13,420 bases of DNA from Thaumarchaeota archaeon S13 (GTDB taxonomy: Archaea > Thermoproteota > Nitrososphaeria > Nitrososphaerales > Nitrosopumilaceae). Under the pieces are notes generated by a model. The model saw only the letters and a list, made by a program, of their open reading frames with translations, searched no databases and was not told the origin of the DNA. The DNA lies in contig RHFA01000181.1 of the NCBI GenBank assembly GCA_003724275.1, forward strand, positions 1 through 13,420, given 5' to 3'. How positions within the stretch are numbered: position 1 is the stretch's first letter; the number at the start of each line of letters is the position of its first letter. Positions 12,745 through 13,420 of this stretch are shown in pieces. The position numbers and the translations under genes were made by a program.

Positions 12745-12911
12745 GCAAACTCGGTTAGGCCGCACTTGCCGCACGTGTGGCGGCCCTTGTGCTCGGACAT
12801 AAAGACGCCCTTGCCGCAGCGCGAGCAGACCTTTTTTAGCCTGGTAGCCTTGTCGGACTCGATCTTGTAGTACGTGTGTATCTTTGGGCTGTGGCCCTTC
12901 TTGCCGGCCAT
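12738..12911 (-). CDS. rps27ae: Ribosomal protein S27ae (eS31), zinc-binding
   Basis: A 57-residue small-subunit protein of the archaeal/eukaryotic type (in eukaryotes fused to ubiquitin). It reads from ATG 12911 as MAGKKGHSPKIHTYYKIES, then KKVCSRCGKGVFMSEHKGRHTCGKCGLTEF. The zinc ribbon ligands are CSRC (33-36) and CGKC (48-51), all four Cys present. It is the second gene of an rps24e-rps27ae operon: its ATG shares one base with the rps24e TGA (TGATG). Its 3' end overlaps the HExxH gene by 7 bp, so the two transcripts must be antisense at their ends. No terminator is visible between them. Confidence 0.95.
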   Translation of the reverse strand: MAGKKGHSPKIHTYYKIESDKATRLKKVCSRCGKGVFMSEHKGRHTCGKCGLTEFAQ

Positions 12912-13333
12912 CACTCGCCGCCCTTCGCCTCGCCGGCCTCGGCCCCGCCGTCACTTGCGCCCTTCGCCTCGCCGGCCTCGGCCCCGCCGTCACTTGCGCC
13001 CTTCGCCTCGCCGGCCTCGGCCTCTTCTGCGGCGGGCTCCTCCTTTGTGGCCAGCGACTTTTCAATGCGCGCCATGATCGAGGGGTCGATGTGGGCCTTT
13101 GCTGCGGCCTCGTCCTCGTAGACAAAGAACGTCCCAGTCACGTGCGTGCGGCCGACGTGGTTTTGGAGCCTGACGGGCACGACGAGGCCGCCCTCGAGGC
13201 CGTGCTCGGCCCTCACGGCCTCGACGGCCTCTGGCCTGCGCAGCCTGCCGGCGGCGTCCTCAAAGTCGCAGACGAGCTCGCGCCTGCCGAGGAACTCGTT
13301 CCTCACGTCGCTCACGGTCTTCACCTGTGCCAA
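12911..13333 (-). CDS. rps24e: Ribosomal protein S24e (eS24) with repetitive acidic tail
   Basis: 140 residues, about 40 longer than typical archaeal S24e. Residues 1-98 are the S24e domain: VKTVSDVRNEFLGRRELVCDFED, RRPEAVEAVRAEHGLEGGLVVPVRLQNHVGRTHVTGTFFVYEDEAAAKAHIDPSIMARIEKS. The remainder is a low-complexity tail of Ala, Glu, Gly and Lys in which the 13-residue unit GAEAGEAKGASDG is tandemly repeated. The tail is encoded by a perfect 39-bp DNA repeat, so it expanded recently. Start is TTG at 13333, supported by a TATA-like box 29 nt upstream (13359-13366), predicting a leaderless transcript. It is cotranscribed with rps27ae. The tail is probably disordered and exposed on the 30S surface; its role is unknown. 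Confidence 0.93.
   Translation of the reverse strand: MAQVKTVSDVRNEFLGRRELVCDFEDAAGRLRRPEAVEAVRAEHGLEGGLVVPVRLQNHVGRTHVTGTFFVYEDEAAAKAHIDPSIMARIEKSLATKEEPAAEEAEAGEAKGASDGGAEAGEAKGASDGGAEAGEAKGGE
12921..13022. repeat. 39-bp tandem repeat inside rps24e
   Basis: Copy 1 spans 12921-12959, copy 2 12960-12998 and partial copy 3 12999-13022 (24 bp). All are identical by eye. The period is a multiple of three, so copy-number change keeps frame. The bases just left of copy 1 (TCACTCGCCG, holding the rps24e stop) resemble the repeat end TCACTTGCG, suggesting that the stop region belongs to a diverged unit. Perfect identity points to recent slippage or unequal exchange. Confidence 0.95.
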
Positions 13334-13358
13334 CGCGCGCGCGGCGCCGCGAGTGCGG

Positions 13359-13366
13359 ATATAAAC
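13359..13366 (-). promoter_or_regulatory. TATA-like box of rps24e
   Basis: Reads GTTTATAT on the minus strand, centred 29 nt before the TTG at 13333. This fits leaderless transcription and supports the TTG start. Confidence 0.65.
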
Positions 13367-13373
13367 CTTAATT
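13367..13373 (+). promoter_or_regulatory. TATA-like box of the right-edge gene
   Basis: CTTAATT is centred 29 nt before the ATG at 13399. It abuts the rps24e TATA-like box, forming a compact back-to-back divergent promoter in which the two preinitiation complexes could compete. Confidence 0.5.
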
Positions 13374-13398
13374 GCCCCCCTAGCCGCCGCGCGGCCGC

Positions 13399-13420
13399 AT
13401 GGACAGGTTTATGGTCCACC
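13399..13420 (+). CDS. 5' end of an unidentified gene, cut by the window edge
   Basis: Only seven codons are visible (MDRFMVH). The ATG at 13399 lies 29 nt after a TATA-like box, matching the leaderless pattern, so a real gene start is likely. A second in-frame ATG follows at 13411. Product cannot be named from this fragment. Confidence 0.45.

Noticed and set aside
12921..13022. Could the 39-bp repeats be a CRISPR array?
   Set aside because: The copies abut with no spacers, keep the reading frame and lie inside rps24e.

Overview
The window looks like chromosomal DNA of a high-GC archaeon, most likely a thaumarchaeon (Nitrososphaerota), possibly Cenarchaeum-like. Evidence: archaeal/eukaryotic-type ribosomal proteins L7Ae, S28e, L24e, S24e and S27ae; archaeal IF5B; TATA-like boxes about 27-30 nt before many start codons (leaderless transcription); many GTG and TTG starts; and frequent ATA (Ile) and AGG (Arg) codons despite high GC. 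The lineage call is inference; the archaeal call is firm.

Layout. (1) 104-3110, plus: a tightly packed translation operon of rpl7ae, rps28e, rpl24e, ndk and infB (aIF5B), with stop/start overlaps. (2) 3058-5071: an accessory-looking insert of two divergent genes for unrecognised proteins. Each carries an RNxxxH motif typical of HEPN RNase-like domains. The second gene is strikingly AT-rich, and the first runs 53 bp into the 3' end of infB on the opposite strand. (3) 5136-6339: a divergent pair, thioredoxin (minus) and a TauE/SafE-type membrane permease (plus). (4) 6336-8090, minus: a 584-residue two-module SDR-like protein whose first module has a normal NAD(P)-binding motif but an altered catalytic tetrad. 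(5) 8189-11979, plus: a four-gene operon of two complete aconitase-superfamily hydro-lyases, first an archaeal-type LeuC/LeuD (homoaconitase-like) pair and then a bacterial-type LeuC/LeuD pair. The last gene has no ATG/GTG/TTG start in a usable place and probably starts at CTG. (6) 12046-12744: an unrecognised HExxH protein, convergent with an rps24e-rps27ae operon (12738-13333, minus). S24e has an acidic C-terminal tail made of a perfect 39-bp tandem repeat. (7) 13399-13420: the first codons of a gene running off the right edge.

Functionally the window combines translation machinery, redox and sulfur-related functions, and branched-chain/lysine-type amino acid biosynthesis, interrupted by the HEPN pair, which is the best candidate here for an undescribed system. 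No tRNA, rRNA, CRISPR array, transposase or insertion sequence was seen. No gene-free stretch exceeds 300 bases; the longest (4339-4573) is a divergent promoter region with a hairpin and short direct repeats.
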